The notes beneath the pieces are model-generated. The model searched no databases and was not told where the DNA came from. It saw nothing but the letters and a program-made list of their open reading frames with translations. The position numbers and the translations under genes are program-made. From the NCBI GenBank assembly GCA_045114665.1, contig JBGUKW010000167.1, positions 1 to 12,351 of the forward strand: 12,351 bases of DNA. The letters run 5' to 3'. The number at the start of each line of letters is the position of its first letter. The first letter of the stretch is position 1. The DNA is from CADAWZ01 sp045114665. GTDB taxonomy: Bacteria; Vulcanimicrobiota; CADAWZ01. Positions 1 through 6,851 of this stretch are shown in pieces.

Positions 1-29
1 GAGAGAACTCATAAGACCTCTAATTTAAA

Positions 30-365
30 ATGGAGGCAAGGTTCGTTAATATCCCAGAATCCCCTAAATTTATGGGGAGTATGTCAAGAGTCAGTTTTTC
101 AATATTAAAAGAAGAAAATATTGATAGAAGTGATTTTAAAAATCATCCTTATCATTATAAAAAGATAAATAATCCGACAAATCCCATACATTTTGATCAA
201 CTCCCTGAAAATATCCGCAAAATAATGGATTCTCACAGAATGAGAATAGATGCTCACAATACAAAATATTTTTTTATTCCAGAAATTTATAAAGATGCCT
301 CTGGAACTATAAATAAAGAGGCAAGAAACAATAAATTGGTCTGTAAGCCAATGCGTGAGAGATAA
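30..365 (+). CDS. hypothetical protein, small, unrecognised
   Basis: I do not recognise this 111-residue product. It is hydrophilic, rich in Lys, Asn, His and Arg, with no signal peptide, membrane segment or cysteine-pair motif. The central part (about residues 40-95) has a compositionally normal, folded-looking pattern with several Asn-Pro, His and Tyr positions. An in-frame TAA at 21-23 limits how far it can extend upstream, and no convincing ribosome-binding site precedes the ATG at 30. In another frame, nine codons from position 2 end in TAA at 26-28, so an upstream gene may end there and couple translation to this one. The true start could also be one of the internal Met codons at 72 or 81, or the frame could be the tail of a broken gene. 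A strong hairpin follows the stop within a few bases, which supports a transcribed gene end. Confidence 0.5.
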   Translation: MEARFVNIPESPKFMGSMSRVSFSILKEENIDRSDFKNHPYHYKKINNPTNPIHFDQLPENIRKIMDSHRMRIDAHNTKYFFIPEIYKDASGTINKEARNNKLVCKPMRER

Positions 366-367
366 AT

Positions 368-408
368 AAATCCCCCTCGATGTTGAGTTCAAACATTGAG
401 GGGGATTT
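368..408. terminator. bidirectional intrinsic terminator between converging genes
   Basis: A 17-bp inverted repeat has its left arm at 368-384 and right arm at 392-408, with one G-U pair and a 7-nt loop. Each arm has a CCCCC/GGGGG core flanked by AAAT/ATTT. On the plus strand it is followed by a T-rich stretch (TTTGTTTGTTTTA). On the minus strand it is followed by a T-rich stretch as well, the complement of 357-370. It lies between the plus-strand ORF ending at 365 and the minus-strand metallophosphoesterase ending at 416, so it can serve both. Confidence 0.85.
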
Positions 409-415
409 GTTTGTT

Positions 416-1309
416 TTATATTTCTATTGTATATGGATTGACACCTTCTGGACTAAAACTCATATTAACACATTTTATTCTGCCTTTTACGAGTTCTTGT
501 CTTTCATGGATATGACCCCAAAGTGCAAGACAGACTTTTGGATGTCTATATAAAACTTCACCTAAATATTTACTTCCTGCCCAAGCATTTCTTACACAAG
601 CCACAGCTGTTGCATTTTTCCTTATAAGACCTTCTTTAAATGGGACACAATGGAAAACAGCTACTATTTTTCTTGCATTTCCTTCAATAGAAGCTATGTC
701 ATCTTCGAGTTTTTCTTTCATCTGATCACAGAATATTACATCATCAGGAAAGCCTTTTATATAGTCAATGTCATTAGTTCCTGTCTGTTCAATACTGAAG
801 AGTGTTTTTATTTTGACATATCCTCTTTTCCAATCAGCTTGTGTCATCTGAGCCCAACTGACTACCTGTTTTGTTTCTTGCAAATTATCATCAAGCCTTA
901 TGAATTTAGTTCCAAAAGGTGGTGAATAAGTTCTTACAAAAGTATAGTCAAACCAACCTATATTTCCTGCAAAACCTATATCTTTATATAATAGAGGTTG
1001 TTTTTCAAGAGAATAAAAGCCATATTTTTCATATATTGCAGGAAGTACATTTTGTAATCTATTTAGAGAGGTTTCAGTGCTGTTTTTATCTGCAATCCAT
1101 AGATCATGATTGCCTGAAACATACATTTTTAGACCACGAAAATTTGATATAGAAGCCAAAAAATCTTCTAAAGCTACATCATTTGCAGGAGCAATATCTC
1201 CTCCTAAAATAAGAACTTCTGCATCACTTTTATTTATTGCATCAACCATTTGAGGCAATCTTGCATTGTTCTTAGGGATATGAATATCTGAAACAGCTAT
1301 TATTTTCAT
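416..1309 (-). CDS. calcineurin-like metallophosphoesterase
   Basis: This 297-residue protein carries the full metallophosphoesterase motif series. These are D-x-H at residues 8-10, GGD at 36-38, GNHD at 66-69, a lone metal-binding His at 220 (F-H-C) and GHIH at 265-268. Such proteins use a di-metal centre to hydrolyse phosphomonoesters or phosphodiesters; the substrate cannot be read from the sequence. There is no signal peptide or membrane segment, so it is probably cytoplasmic. An insertion-rich middle (about residues 100-210) between the GNHD and His motifs separates it from the smallest family members. The start is supported by an AGGA motif about 9 nt upstream. It begins 18 nt after the metG stop on the same strand, so the two are probably co-transcribed, and it ends just before a strong hairpin. 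Family assignment is firm; biological role is open. Confidence 0.9.
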   Translation of the reverse strand: MKIIAVSDIHIPKNNARLPQMVDAINKSDAEVLILGGDIAPANDVALEDFLASISNFRGLKMYVSGNHDLWIADKNSTETSLNRLQNVLPAIYEKYGFYSLEKQPLLYKDIGFAGNIGWFDYTFVRTYSPPFGTKFIRLDDNLQETKQVVSWAQMTQADWKRGYVKIKTLFSIEQTGTNDIDYIKGFPDDVIFCDQMKEKLEDDIASIEGNARKIVAVFHCVPFKEGLIRKNATAVACVRNAWAGSKYLGEVLYRHPKVCLALWGHIHERQELVKGRIKCVNMSFSPEGVNPYTIEI

Positions 1310-1327
1310 AGTATTTTTTTTCCTAAA

Positions 1328-3361
1328 TTAGTGAATTCTATCGCCAGGTTTTGCTCCATTATCTGGTCTTAAAACAAATATATCACTTCCACCAGGACCT
1401 GCAGCAACAACCATGCCTTCGCTCATGCCAAATTTCATCTTTCTTGGTTGTAGATTTGCAACTATTACAACTTGAGTTCCTTCAAGTTGTTCAGGAGTAT
1501 AAGCAGATTTTATACCTGCAAATATGTTTTTTTCAATTCCTCCACCGATGTCAACTATCAAATGGAGTAATTTTTTGGCACCTTCAACATGCTCAGCTTT
1601 TTTGACATATCCAACTCTCAAATCTATTTTAGCAAAATCATCTATTGTACATTCAGGTGCAAGTGGTTCTATCTCAGAAATTTCTTCAACTTTCTCTTCT
1701 GTTTTTTCTTTTATTTCAACAGCATTTTCTTTTTTAGTTTCTTCTGTCATTTTGTCTATACTCTCTTTCTCAGTTCTTGTTGCAAGATGTGGAAGTTTTT
1801 CAATTTGTCTATTTTCAAGGGTTGAATTGATATTTGACCAATCCATGTTTCCTGTTTTTAGACTTGCTTCTGTTTTAGAAGCAAATTGTGGCATTACTGG
1901 TTTTAAATATAATACCAAGAGTCTAAATGCTTCGAGAGAGGCTGTCAATTTTGCTCTTGTCTTTTCTGGGTCTGTTTTGACAAGGCTCCATGGCTCACTG
2001 TCTTCAACAAATTTATTTGCTACATCAGAGAGTCTGCATATTTCACGCATTGCTCTTGCATAGTCAAGTTTTTCATAAAGTTGTTTTATTGTTTCAGCAC
2101 TATTTTTGATTTCATCAATAAAAGGCAAATCTTCTTCAAGTATTTTTCCTGTTTTGCTTTCAAGAGATCTTGAAAGAATAGAAGATGTTCTAACTCCTAA
2201 ATTTGCTATTTTTCCAACGATATCTGAATTAACTTTTGAAACAAAATCATCAAAATTTAAATCTATGTCTATTATACCGCCTGATAATTTACAGGCATAG
2301 TAATATCTCAAAAATTCAGGATTTATATATTTTGCAAATGTAGAGGCTTTTATAAATGTTCCTCTTGATTTTGACATTTTTTCTCCATTTATTGTCAAAA
2401 AACCATGGACAAAAACTTTGTCAGGAGTTCTAAATCCTGAAGACATCAACATAGCTGGCCAAAATAGACAGTGGAAATAGATAATATCTTTTCCGATAAA
2501 ATGACATATTTCAGTATCAGGTGATTTCCACCATGATTCAAAATCTGATGAATTTTTATCACACCAATTTTTAGTTGAAGCTATATAACCTACTGGAGCA
2601 TCGAGCCAAACATAGAAATATTTGTCATCTGTTCCAGGGATTTTAAATCCAAAATATGGTTCATCTCTCGATATATCCCAATTTTTGAGACCTTCTTTAA
2701 ACCATTCATTTAATTTTTTATGTATTTCTTCTTGAACATGACCACCACCAAGCCATTCTTGAAGCTCTTTTGAGAAATTGCCCAATTTGAAAAAGTAATG
2801 TTTTGAATTTTTCATTATTGGTTTGCTGTGGCAGACTGTACAATAAGAATCAGAAAGTTCTGCAGGATCGTAAGTTGCTCCGCATTTTTCACAAGAATCA
2901 CCATATTGGTCTTCAGCCCCACATTTTGGGCATGTTCCTTTTATAAAGCGATCAGGAAGAAACATTTTGTCTTTTTCACAGTACATTTGTGAAATCTCTT
3001 TTTCTTCTATATGACCACCTTGTACCATTGAATTGAATATGTGTTCACATATATTTTTATTTTCTTCAGAATGAGTTGTATAATAATTATCAAATTCTAC
3101 AAGAAATTTTCCGAAGTCTTCAATTCTTTCTTCGTGTATTTTTGATATATACTCCTCATTTGTCATTTTGGCTTTTCTTGCACCAATCATGACTGGAGTT
3201 CCATGGGTATCATCTGCACACATATATCTGCAGTCAACACCATTCATTTTATGATTTCTAACCCAAATGTCCGTCTGTATATATTCTACTAAATGTCCAA
3301 GATGAAGTGGACCATTTGCATACGGAAGTGCGGAAGTAACTAATATTTTTTTCTTGTTCAT
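1328..3361 (-). CDS. metG: methionyl-tRNA synthetase, with C-terminal tRNA-binding domain
   Basis: The enzyme attaches methionine to initiator and elongator tRNA-Met in the cytoplasm. Counting from the upstream ATG at 3373 (681 residues), it shows the class I HIGH-type motif HLGH at 24-27, a zinc-knuckle pair with CPKC at 148-151 and CEKC at 161-164 and a further CTVC at 178-181, and the KMSKS loop at 332-336. An alpha-helical anticodon domain follows. A Lys/Glu-rich linker (roughly 535-575) leads to a C-terminal OB-fold tRNA-binding domain (about 580-681, containing KIDLRVG), which usually mediates dimerisation. I prefer the start at 3361 (the product begins MNKKKILVTSALPYANG) because a GGGGA motif sits 5 nt before it. 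The ATG at 3373 has no Shine-Dalgarno motif and would add four residues. It heads the minus-strand operon with the metallophosphoesterase. Confidence 0.97.
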   Translation of the reverse strand: MNKKKILVTSALPYANGPLHLGHLVEYIQTDIWVRNHKMNGVDCRYMCADDTHGTPVMIGARKAKMTNEEYISKIHEERIEDFGKFLVEFDNYYTTHSEENKNICEHIFNSMVQGGHIEEKEISQMYCEKDKMFLPDRFIKGTCPKCGAEDQYGDSCEKCGATYDPAELSDSYCTVCHSKPIMKNSKHYFFKLGNFSKELQEWLGGGHVQEEIHKKLNEWFKEGLKNWDISRDEPYFGFKIPGTDDKYFYVWLDAPVGYIASTKNWCDKNSSDFESWWKSPDTEICHFIGKDIIYFHCLFWPAMLMSSGFRTPDKVFVHGFLTINGEKMSKSRGTFIKASTFAKYINPEFLRYYYACKLSGGIIDIDLNFDDFVSKVNSDIVGKIANLGVRTSSILSRSLESKTGKILEEDLPFIDEIKNSAETIKQLYEKLDYARAMREICRLSDVANKFVEDSEPWSLVKTDPEKTRAKLTASLEAFRLLVLYLKPVMPQFASKTEASLKTGNMDWSNINSTLENRQIEKLPHLATRTEKESIDKMTEETKKENAVEIKEKTEEKVEEISEIEPLAPECTIDDFAKIDLRVGYVKKAEHVEGAKKLLHLIVDIGGGIEKNIFAGIKSAYTPEQLEGTQVVIVANLQPRKMKFGMSEGMVVAAGPGGSDIFVLRPDNGAKPGDRIH

Positions 3362-3366
3362 GAATT

Positions 3367-3371
3367 TCCCC
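3367..3371 (-). promoter_or_regulatory. ribosome-binding site that decides the metG start
   Basis: On the minus strand GGGGA lies 5 nt before the ATG at 3361. It partly overlaps the alternative in-frame ATG at 3373, which has only AT-rich sequence upstream. This favours the shorter MetG, whose N-terminus also fits the family better. The match to the Shine-Dalgarno consensus is only partial. Confidence 0.5.
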
Positions 3372-3437
3372 ATTGAGATTATATATTAACTAAAATAATA
3401 TAATTCTAATTAATTCCATTCTTAAATTTAATTTTCC

Positions 3438-3451
3438 TACTATATGTAGTA
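3438..3451. repeat. short perfect palindrome upstream of metG
   Basis: TACTA and TAGTA are separated by four bases in the divergent spacer between metG and the tRNA promoter. It lies about 75-90 nt upstream of metG. It could be an operator half-site pair, but in such an AT-rich spacer a palindrome this short can occur by chance. Confidence 0.2.
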
Positions 3452-3507
3452 TATATTACAATATTTTCACAATTTCAGATTTTTTTAAAAAAAAATTGTC
3501 TGAGGTA

Positions 3508-3536
3508 TTGACAAATTTTTTAGTTTGAGGTATTAT
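3508..3536 (+). promoter_or_regulatory. sigma-70-type promoter of the tRNA-tuf cluster
   Basis: The -35 TTGACA (3508-3513) and -10 TATTAT (3531-3536) are separated by exactly 17 nt, giving a start point near 3543, about 25 nt before tRNA-Gly. The 9-base word TGAGGTATT occurs twice, at 3501-3509 and 3526-3534, so each promoter box is overlapped by a copy. The word TATTGACAAA around the -35 box is shared with the tRNA-Ala promoter near 8128. Confidence 0.85.
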
Positions 3537-3567
3537 ATGACCACGTTAAGACACTAACTAAATGTTT

Positions 3568-3640
3568 GCGGGGATAACTCAATTGGCAGAGTGCTAGCCT
3601 TCCAAGCTGGATGTTGCGGGTTCGAGCCCCGTTCCCCGCT
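3568..3640 (+). tRNA. tRNA-Gly (anticodon TCC)
   Basis: A 73-nt cloverleaf with a perfect acceptor stem (GCGGGGA/TCCCCGC), a D arm ACTC/GAGT, anticodon loop CTTCCAA (anticodon TCC reading GGN glycine codons), and a T arm with TTCGAGC loop. The discriminator base is T and CCA is not encoded; T-rich sequence follows at once. First gene after the promoter at 3508-3536. It corresponds in position and anticodon to glyT of the E. coli glyT-thrT-tufB cluster. Confidence 0.97.
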
Positions 3641-3646
3641 TTTTAA

Positions 3647-3667
3647 ATTTCTAAAAAACTTAGAAAT
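3647..3667 (+). other. AT-rich hairpin after tRNA-Gly
   Basis: ATTTCTAA and TTAGAAAT form an 8-bp stem around a 5-nt loop in the 120-nt spacer between tRNA-Gly and tRNA-Thr. There is no T-run after it, so a role in processing of the precursor transcript is more likely than termination. The rest of the spacer (3668-3760) holds no gene that I can see. Confidence 0.3.
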
Positions 3668-3760
3668 GACTATATCCGCCTTTGAGTTTAACAGAAAAAG
3701 ACGGAGACAGATTCACCATATCTGGAGAATTAAGGGATATAATTGCGGTCTGTGTCTGAT

Positions 3761-3833
3761 GCTGGGGTAGCTCAGTAGGTAGAGCACATCCTTGGTAAGG
3801 ATGAGGTCGACGGTTCAATCCCGTTCCCCAGCT
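3761..3833 (+). tRNA. tRNA-Thr (anticodon GGT)
   Basis: A 73-nt cloverleaf with acceptor stem GCTGGGG/CCCCAGC, D arm GCTC/GAGC, anticodon stem CATCC/GGATG with loop TTGGTAA (anticodon GGT, reading ACC/ACT), and T arm GACGG/CCGTT with loop TTCAATC. The discriminator is T and no CCA is encoded. A run of seven T follows directly. It matches thrT of the classical cluster upstream of tuf. Confidence 0.97.
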
Positions 3834-3890
3834 TTTTTTATATAATTTTAAAAATTGTAGTTCACATTTTCTATTTGCTTAATTTTTTAA

Positions 3891-3963
3891 GCACTCGTAG
3901 CTCAATGGATAGAGCGGTGGACTCCTAAGCCAAGGGTTGGAGGTTCGAGTCCTCTCGGGTGCG
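3891..3963 (+). tRNA. tRNA-Arg (anticodon CCT)
   Basis: A 73-nt cloverleaf with acceptor stem GCACTCG/CGGGTGC (one G-U pair), D arm GCTC/GAGC, loop CTCCTAA giving anticodon CCT (reads AGG), and T arm GGAGG/CCTCT with loop TTCGAGT. Discriminator G, no CCA. The anticodon stem is imperfect. GTGGA faces GCCAA, so 27-43 is G-A and 31-39 is A-G; only three of five pairs are standard. A run of eight T follows. It sits between the Gly-Thr pair and tuf. The identity is clear from the anticodon and the overall fold. Confidence 0.93.
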
Positions 3964-4033
3964 TTTTTTTTGTGTTTTAATATTTTTAAGTTTTTTTTTG
4001 ATTCGGTATCGTTTCCTGTATTTTTTTTCTGAT

Positions 4034-4093
4034 AGTCAAAAAATGCCATACTAAATTTGTTGGGATTCAGAACCGTGTCAATTATTTTTGACT
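4034..4093 (+). other. long-range inverted repeat in the tuf leader
   Basis: AGTCAAAAA (4034-4042) and TTTTTGACT (4085-4093) are complementary and enclose about 42 nt of higher-GC sequence just upstream of the tuf Shine-Dalgarno motif. It could fold in the mRNA leader. I see no clear promoter between tRNA-Arg and tuf, so tuf is probably transcribed with the tRNAs from 3508, or from a promoter I cannot recognise. Confidence 0.25.
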
Positions 4094-4117
4094 GTTTATT
4101 TATTTTAGGAGGATAAT

Positions 4118-5311
4118 ATGGCAAAACAGAAATTTGAAAGAACAAAGCCACACGTCAACATTGGTACAATTGGTCACGTTGATCATGGTAAAACAACCCT
4201 TACCTCTGCCATAACAAAAGTTCTTGCTAAAAAAGGACTTGCTCAGGCACTCGATGTCGATAAAATCGATAACGCTCCTGAAGAGAAAGAAAGAGGAATC
4301 ACAATCGCTATCTGCCACGCAGAATATCAGACAGATAAAAGACACTATGCACACGTAGATTGCCCAGGACACGCTGATTATATCAAAAATATGATCACTG
4401 GTGCTGCCCAGATGGATGGAGCAATCCTCGTAGTATCAGCTTCAGATGGTCCTATGCCACAAACTCGTGAGCATATCCTTCTTGCTCGTCAGGTCAATGT
4501 TCCATATATCGTTGTATTCCTCAACAAATGTGATATGGTTGACGATCCAGAGCTCATCGACTTGGTAGAAATGGAAGTAAGAGAACTTCTTTCATCTTAT
4601 GGCTTCCCAGGAGATGACCTCCCAGTAATCAGAGGATCAGCTCTTAAAGTAGTTGAAGACGACCCAGATCCAAAGTGGGAAAAAGCAATACTGGATCTCT
4701 GTGATGCCGTTGATGAATATATTCCACTTCCAGAACGTCCAGTTGACAAACCATTCCTTATGCCAGTTGAAGATATCTTCACAATCACTGGTAGAGGTAC
4801 TGTTGCAACAGGAAGAGTTGAAAGAGGTATCGTAAAGACTGGTGAAGAAGTCGAACTCGTAGGACTTGTTGAAAAACCAAGAAAACTCGTCGTAACAGGC
4901 GTAGAAATGTTCAGAAAGATCCTTGATGAAGGTCGTGCAGGAGATAACATTGGTCTTCTTCTCCGTGGTATTGACAGAAAAGACATCAAGAGAGGTCAAG
5001 TTCTTGCAAAACCAGGTTCAGTAAAGGCTCATACAAAATTCAAAGCTCAGGTCTATGTCCTTTCAAAAGAAGAAGGTGGACGTCATACTCCATTCTTCAA
5101 TGGCTACAGACCACAGTTCTATTTCAGAACAACTGATATCACTGGTTCAATCAAACTTCCAGAAGGCGTAGAAATGATTATGCCTGGCGACAATGTCGAA
5201 ATCGAAGTCGAACTTATCACACCTATGGCTCTTGAACTCAACCTCAGATTTGCTATCCGTGAAGGTGGCAGAACTGTTGGTGCAGGAGTTGTATCCGAGA
5301 TTTATGAGTAA
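4118..5311 (+). CDS. tuf: translation elongation factor Tu
   Basis: EF-Tu brings aminoacyl-tRNA to the ribosomal A site as a GTP complex. The 397-residue length is normal. Visible GTPase motifs are the P-loop GHVDHGKT at 19-26, the effector-region RGITI at 60-64, DCPGH with the catalytic His, and NKCD. Domains II and III follow, with typical stretches such as GRGTVATGRVERG and YRPQFYFRTTDITG. Right after RGITI the usual Asn-Thr is replaced: residues 65-68 are Ala-Ile-Cys-His. The start is supported by a strong AGGAGG 5 nt before the ATG. Codon use leans to ATC, CTC, CGT and GAA, as expected for a very highly expressed gene and unlike the ATA-rich genes at the window's end. It follows the tRNA trio and precedes rpmG by 36 nt. 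Confidence 0.98.
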   Translation: MAKQKFERTKPHVNIGTIGHVDHGKTTLTSAITKVLAKKGLAQALDVDKIDNAPEEKERGITIAICHAEYQTDKRHYAHVDCPGHADYIKNMITGAAQMDGAILVVSASDGPMPQTREHILLARQVNVPYIVVFLNKCDMVDDPELIDLVEMEVRELLSSYGFPGDDLPVIRGSALKVVEDDPDPKWEKAILDLCDAVDEYIPLPERPVDKPFLMPVEDIFTITGRGTVATGRVERGIVKTGEEVELVGLVEKPRKLVVTGVEMFRKILDEGRAGDNIGLLLRGIDRKDIKRGQVLAKPGSVKAHTKFKAQVYVLSKEEGGRHTPFFNGYRPQFYFRTTDITGSIKLPEGVEMIMPGDNVEIEVELITPMALELNLRFAIREGGRTVGAGVVSEIYE

Positions 5312-5347
5312 TTTTTAGGAAATTTTTCCGAATAGTGAGGGAGTATC

Positions 5348-5512
5348 ATGGCCAAAAAGGAAGCTCGTATTACCATTTCATTGGCCTGCGGAGATTGCAA
5401 AAGAAAGAATTATGCAACAAGAAAGAACAAACAAAATACAACTGACCGTATAGTCATAAAGAAATATTGTCCTTTCTGTAAAAAACATACTCCGCATAAA
5501 GAGTCAAAATAG
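5348..5512 (+). CDS. rpmG: 50S ribosomal protein L33
   Basis: A 54-residue protein (start MAKKEARITISLACGDC) of the large ribosomal subunit. It belongs to the zinc-binding form of L33, with two cysteine pairs, C14/C17 (CGDC) and C41/C44 (CPFC), making a zinc ribbon. It is strongly basic. A GAGGGAG motif a few bases before the ATG serves as ribosome-binding site. It lies 36 nt after tuf and is followed by an intrinsic terminator, so tuf and rpmG form the end of one transcription unit. In many bacteria a tRNA-Trp gene comes next, before secE; none is visible here. Confidence 0.96.
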   Translation: MAKKEARITISLACGDCKRKNYATRKNKQNTTDRIVIKKYCPFCKKHTPHKESK

Positions 5513-5525
5513 TGAATTGCCTTAT

Positions 5526-5560
5526 AAACAGGACGGAAATTTTCCGTCCTGTTTTGGGGT
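5526..5560 (+). terminator. intrinsic terminator after rpmG
   Basis: AAACAGGACGG (5526-5536) pairs perfectly with CCGTCCTGTTT (5544-5554) around a 7-nt loop, a stable GC-containing stem. The downstream U-tract is short (TTTT then GGGGTTTAT), so read-through into secE is possible. Confidence 0.75.
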
Positions 5561-5629
5561 TTATAAATCTTTTCGTAATACGATAAATAAAAAACGGTAG
5601 TAGCGTATGCCGTTAAAAGTCAAATTTCA

Positions 5630-5635
5630 TATAAT
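5630..5635 (+). promoter_or_regulatory. possible -10 element for secE-nusG-rplKA
   Basis: A perfect TATAAT lies between the rpmG terminator and secE, about 64 nt before the secE start codon. No good -35 box is found 16-18 nt upstream, so the promoter would be weak or activator-dependent. A small hairpin (5658-5663 with 5671-5676) lies in the leader. The placement after a terminator makes a promoter here plausible. Confidence 0.35.
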
Positions 5636-5682
5636 GTGAAAAACGCTAAAGCCTGTTAGATGTTTTAATTACATCTTTTGTG

Positions 5683-5687
5683 AAAGG
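5683..5687 (+). promoter_or_regulatory. ribosome-binding site for the TTG-started secE
   Basis: AAAGG lies 11 nt before the TTG at 5699. The spacing is long and the start codon rare, which together would keep SecE translation modest. Confidence 0.4.
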
Positions 5688-5698
5688 TTGTTGCGACT

Positions 5699-6097
5699 TT
5701 GGAAAAAAAGAAAAATAAAAAGAATAAAATTGATAAAGAAGTTTCTGAACTCAAAGAAAAGTCCGAGACCAAACAGAAAAAAGCAGTAGTTTTATCCAAA
5801 AAAGAAGAAAAGAAAGAAAAAGCTAAAGAAATTTCAAAGGCTTCTGCTTCTAAGAAAAATAATAATAATGAAGAAAAGAAAGTCTCTTGGAATCCATTTA
5901 CTAAAGAAGGACAATATTCAATAAAGGTTTGGTTTCAAGGATTAAAATCAGAACTATGTAAAATTATATGGCCTACAAAGCCTCAGCTTATTGTTTATAC
6001 TATCGTTGTATTAGTAACACTTGTAAGCGTTTCTGTTTATCTCTTTTTCCTCGGCAAAATTTTTGAATGGTTATTCAAAGGTGCAGGAATTGTATAA
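5699..6097 (+). CDS. secE: preprotein translocase subunit SecE
   Basis: SecE clamps SecY in the inner-membrane Sec translocon. This is the single-span form. The conserved amphipathic segment and membrane entry (about residues 78-97, including IIWPTKPQ) are followed by one transmembrane helix at about 98-119. The first 62 residues are an unusually long, almost purely Lys/Glu/Ser/Asn low-complexity tail; most single-span SecE proteins are about half this length. The start codon is TTG. The in-frame TGA at 5681-5683 and lack of ATG or GTG afterwards leave TTG at 5699 as the best choice, with AAAGG ending 11 nt upstream. It is 42 nt ahead of nusG, the conserved partner order. Confidence 0.93.
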   Translation: MEKKKNKKNKIDKEVSELKEKSETKQKKAVVLSKKEEKKEKAKEISKASASKKNNNNEEKKVSWNPFTKEGQYSIKVWFQGLKSELCKIIWPTKPQLIVYTIVVLVTLVSVSVYLFFLGKIFEWLFKGAGIV

Positions 6098-6123
6098 AAA
6101 CCAATGATATAACTAAAAAAATT

Positions 6124-6131
6124 GAGAAGGA
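6124..6131 (+). promoter_or_regulatory. ribosome-binding site that decides the nusG start
   Basis: GAGAAGGA lies 8 nt before the ATG at 6140, ideal spacing. It overlaps the in-frame TTG at 6122, which would place the site inside the coding sequence. The ATG at 6140 is therefore the start. Confidence 0.75.
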
Positions 6132-6139
6132 TATTTCTT

Positions 6140-6838
6140 ATGAGTGAAAATGATAATGTAAATTTCGAAAATGAAAATTTGGAAGAGTCTAAAAATCAAT
6201 TAGAACAATCTTCTGAAAATTCTTCTGAGGAAAATATATCTTCTGTTCAGCCTAAAAAAGATCCAAGAATAAAATGGTATGTCATACACACTTATTCTGG
6301 ATATGAGAAAAAAGTTAAAAGCAATTTAGAAAAAAAGATAAAGAAGTCAAAAGAGAGTATTGGGAAAAATTCCGAAGACTCAAAAGATGTGAGAAATTTA
6401 GAAGATTATATTTTTAGAGTTCTTGTTCCAACAGAAGATGAAATCGAATTTAAAGATGGAAAGAAAAAAACAGTTCAGAAGAAAATATATCCAGGATATG
6501 TCTTAGTTGAGATGATCATGGATGACTACACTTGGTTTGTAGTTAGAAATACTTCTGGTGTTACTGGTTTTGTGGGGCCTGTGGGAAGTGGAGTAAGACC
6601 TGTTCCTTTACCAGATGATGAAGTTGATAAAATTTTGAGACAGATGGGACTTGTCGAACCTGCAAAAGTTAACCTTGATATTTCTTCTGGTCAACTTGTA
6701 AAAATTACAAAGGGACCTTTTGAAGGATTTAGAGGTGTTGTAGTCAATATAGAAAGAGACAAAATAAAAGTTCTTCTCACCATGTTTGGCAGGGAAACCC
6801 CTGTTGAAGTTGAATTTAACCAAGTCGAGAAGATATAA
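6140..6838 (+). CDS. nusG: transcription termination/antitermination factor NusG
   Basis: NusG binds the RNA polymerase clamp and links transcription to Rho or to the ribosome. From the ATG at 6140 it has 232 residues, longer than the usual 180 or so. The excess is an acidic, Asn/Glu/Ser-rich N-terminal tail (about residues 1-44) and a Lys-rich insertion (about 58-85) inside the NGN domain. The NGN core is recognisable from WYVIHTYSGYEKKV and from KKIYPGYVLVEM through the segment that contacts polymerase. The C-terminal KOW domain (about 181-232) contains VKITKGPFEGFRG. An in-frame TTG at 6122 would add six residues but contains the Shine-Dalgarno sequence. Next comes rplK after 13 nt, the conserved order. 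Confidence 0.96.
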   Translation: MSENDNVNFENENLEESKNQLEQSSENSSEENISSVQPKKDPRIKWYVIHTYSGYEKKVKSNLEKKIKKSKESIGKNSEDSKDVRNLEDYIFRVLVPTEDEIEFKDGKKKTVQKKIYPGYVLVEMIMDDYTWFVVRNTSGVTGFVGPVGSGVRPVPLPDDEVDKILRQMGLVEPAKVNLDISSGQLVKITKGPFEGFRGVVVNIERDKIKVLLTMFGRETPVEVEFNQVEKI

Positions 6839-6851
6839 GAGGTGTTAAATT

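Noticed and set aside
1524..2063. 179-codon plus-strand ORF
   Set aside because: It lies entirely antisense to metG, whose frame shows clear synthetase motifs; the Phe/Ser-rich composition is typical of a shadow frame.
3374..3500. Possible SAM riboswitch or T-box in the metG leader
   Set aside because: The leader is short and AT-rich, with no conserved T-box sequence, no specifier stem and no SAM-box helices that I can see.
3879..4151. 90-codon minus-strand ORF whose C-terminal part contains ERTRTSNPWLRSPPLYPLSY
   Set aside because: This is the antisense translation of the tRNA-Arg gene, a well-known false ORF; the rest lies in AT-rich spacer and antisense to the tuf start.
4597..4999. Two overlapping minus-strand ORFs inside tuf
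   Set aside because: Antisense to strongly conserved EF-Tu domain II, rich in Ser and Thr from reversed codons, no start signals.
5513..5698. Search for tRNA-Trp between rpmG and secE
   Set aside because: No cloverleaf or TTCGA-type T-loop is present; only a terminator hairpin, a TATAAT and a small stem-loop.
6122..6139. TTG start giving NusG six extra residues
   Set aside because: The Shine-Dalgarno sequence GAGAAGGA would lie within the coding region; it is ideally spaced to the ATG at 6140.
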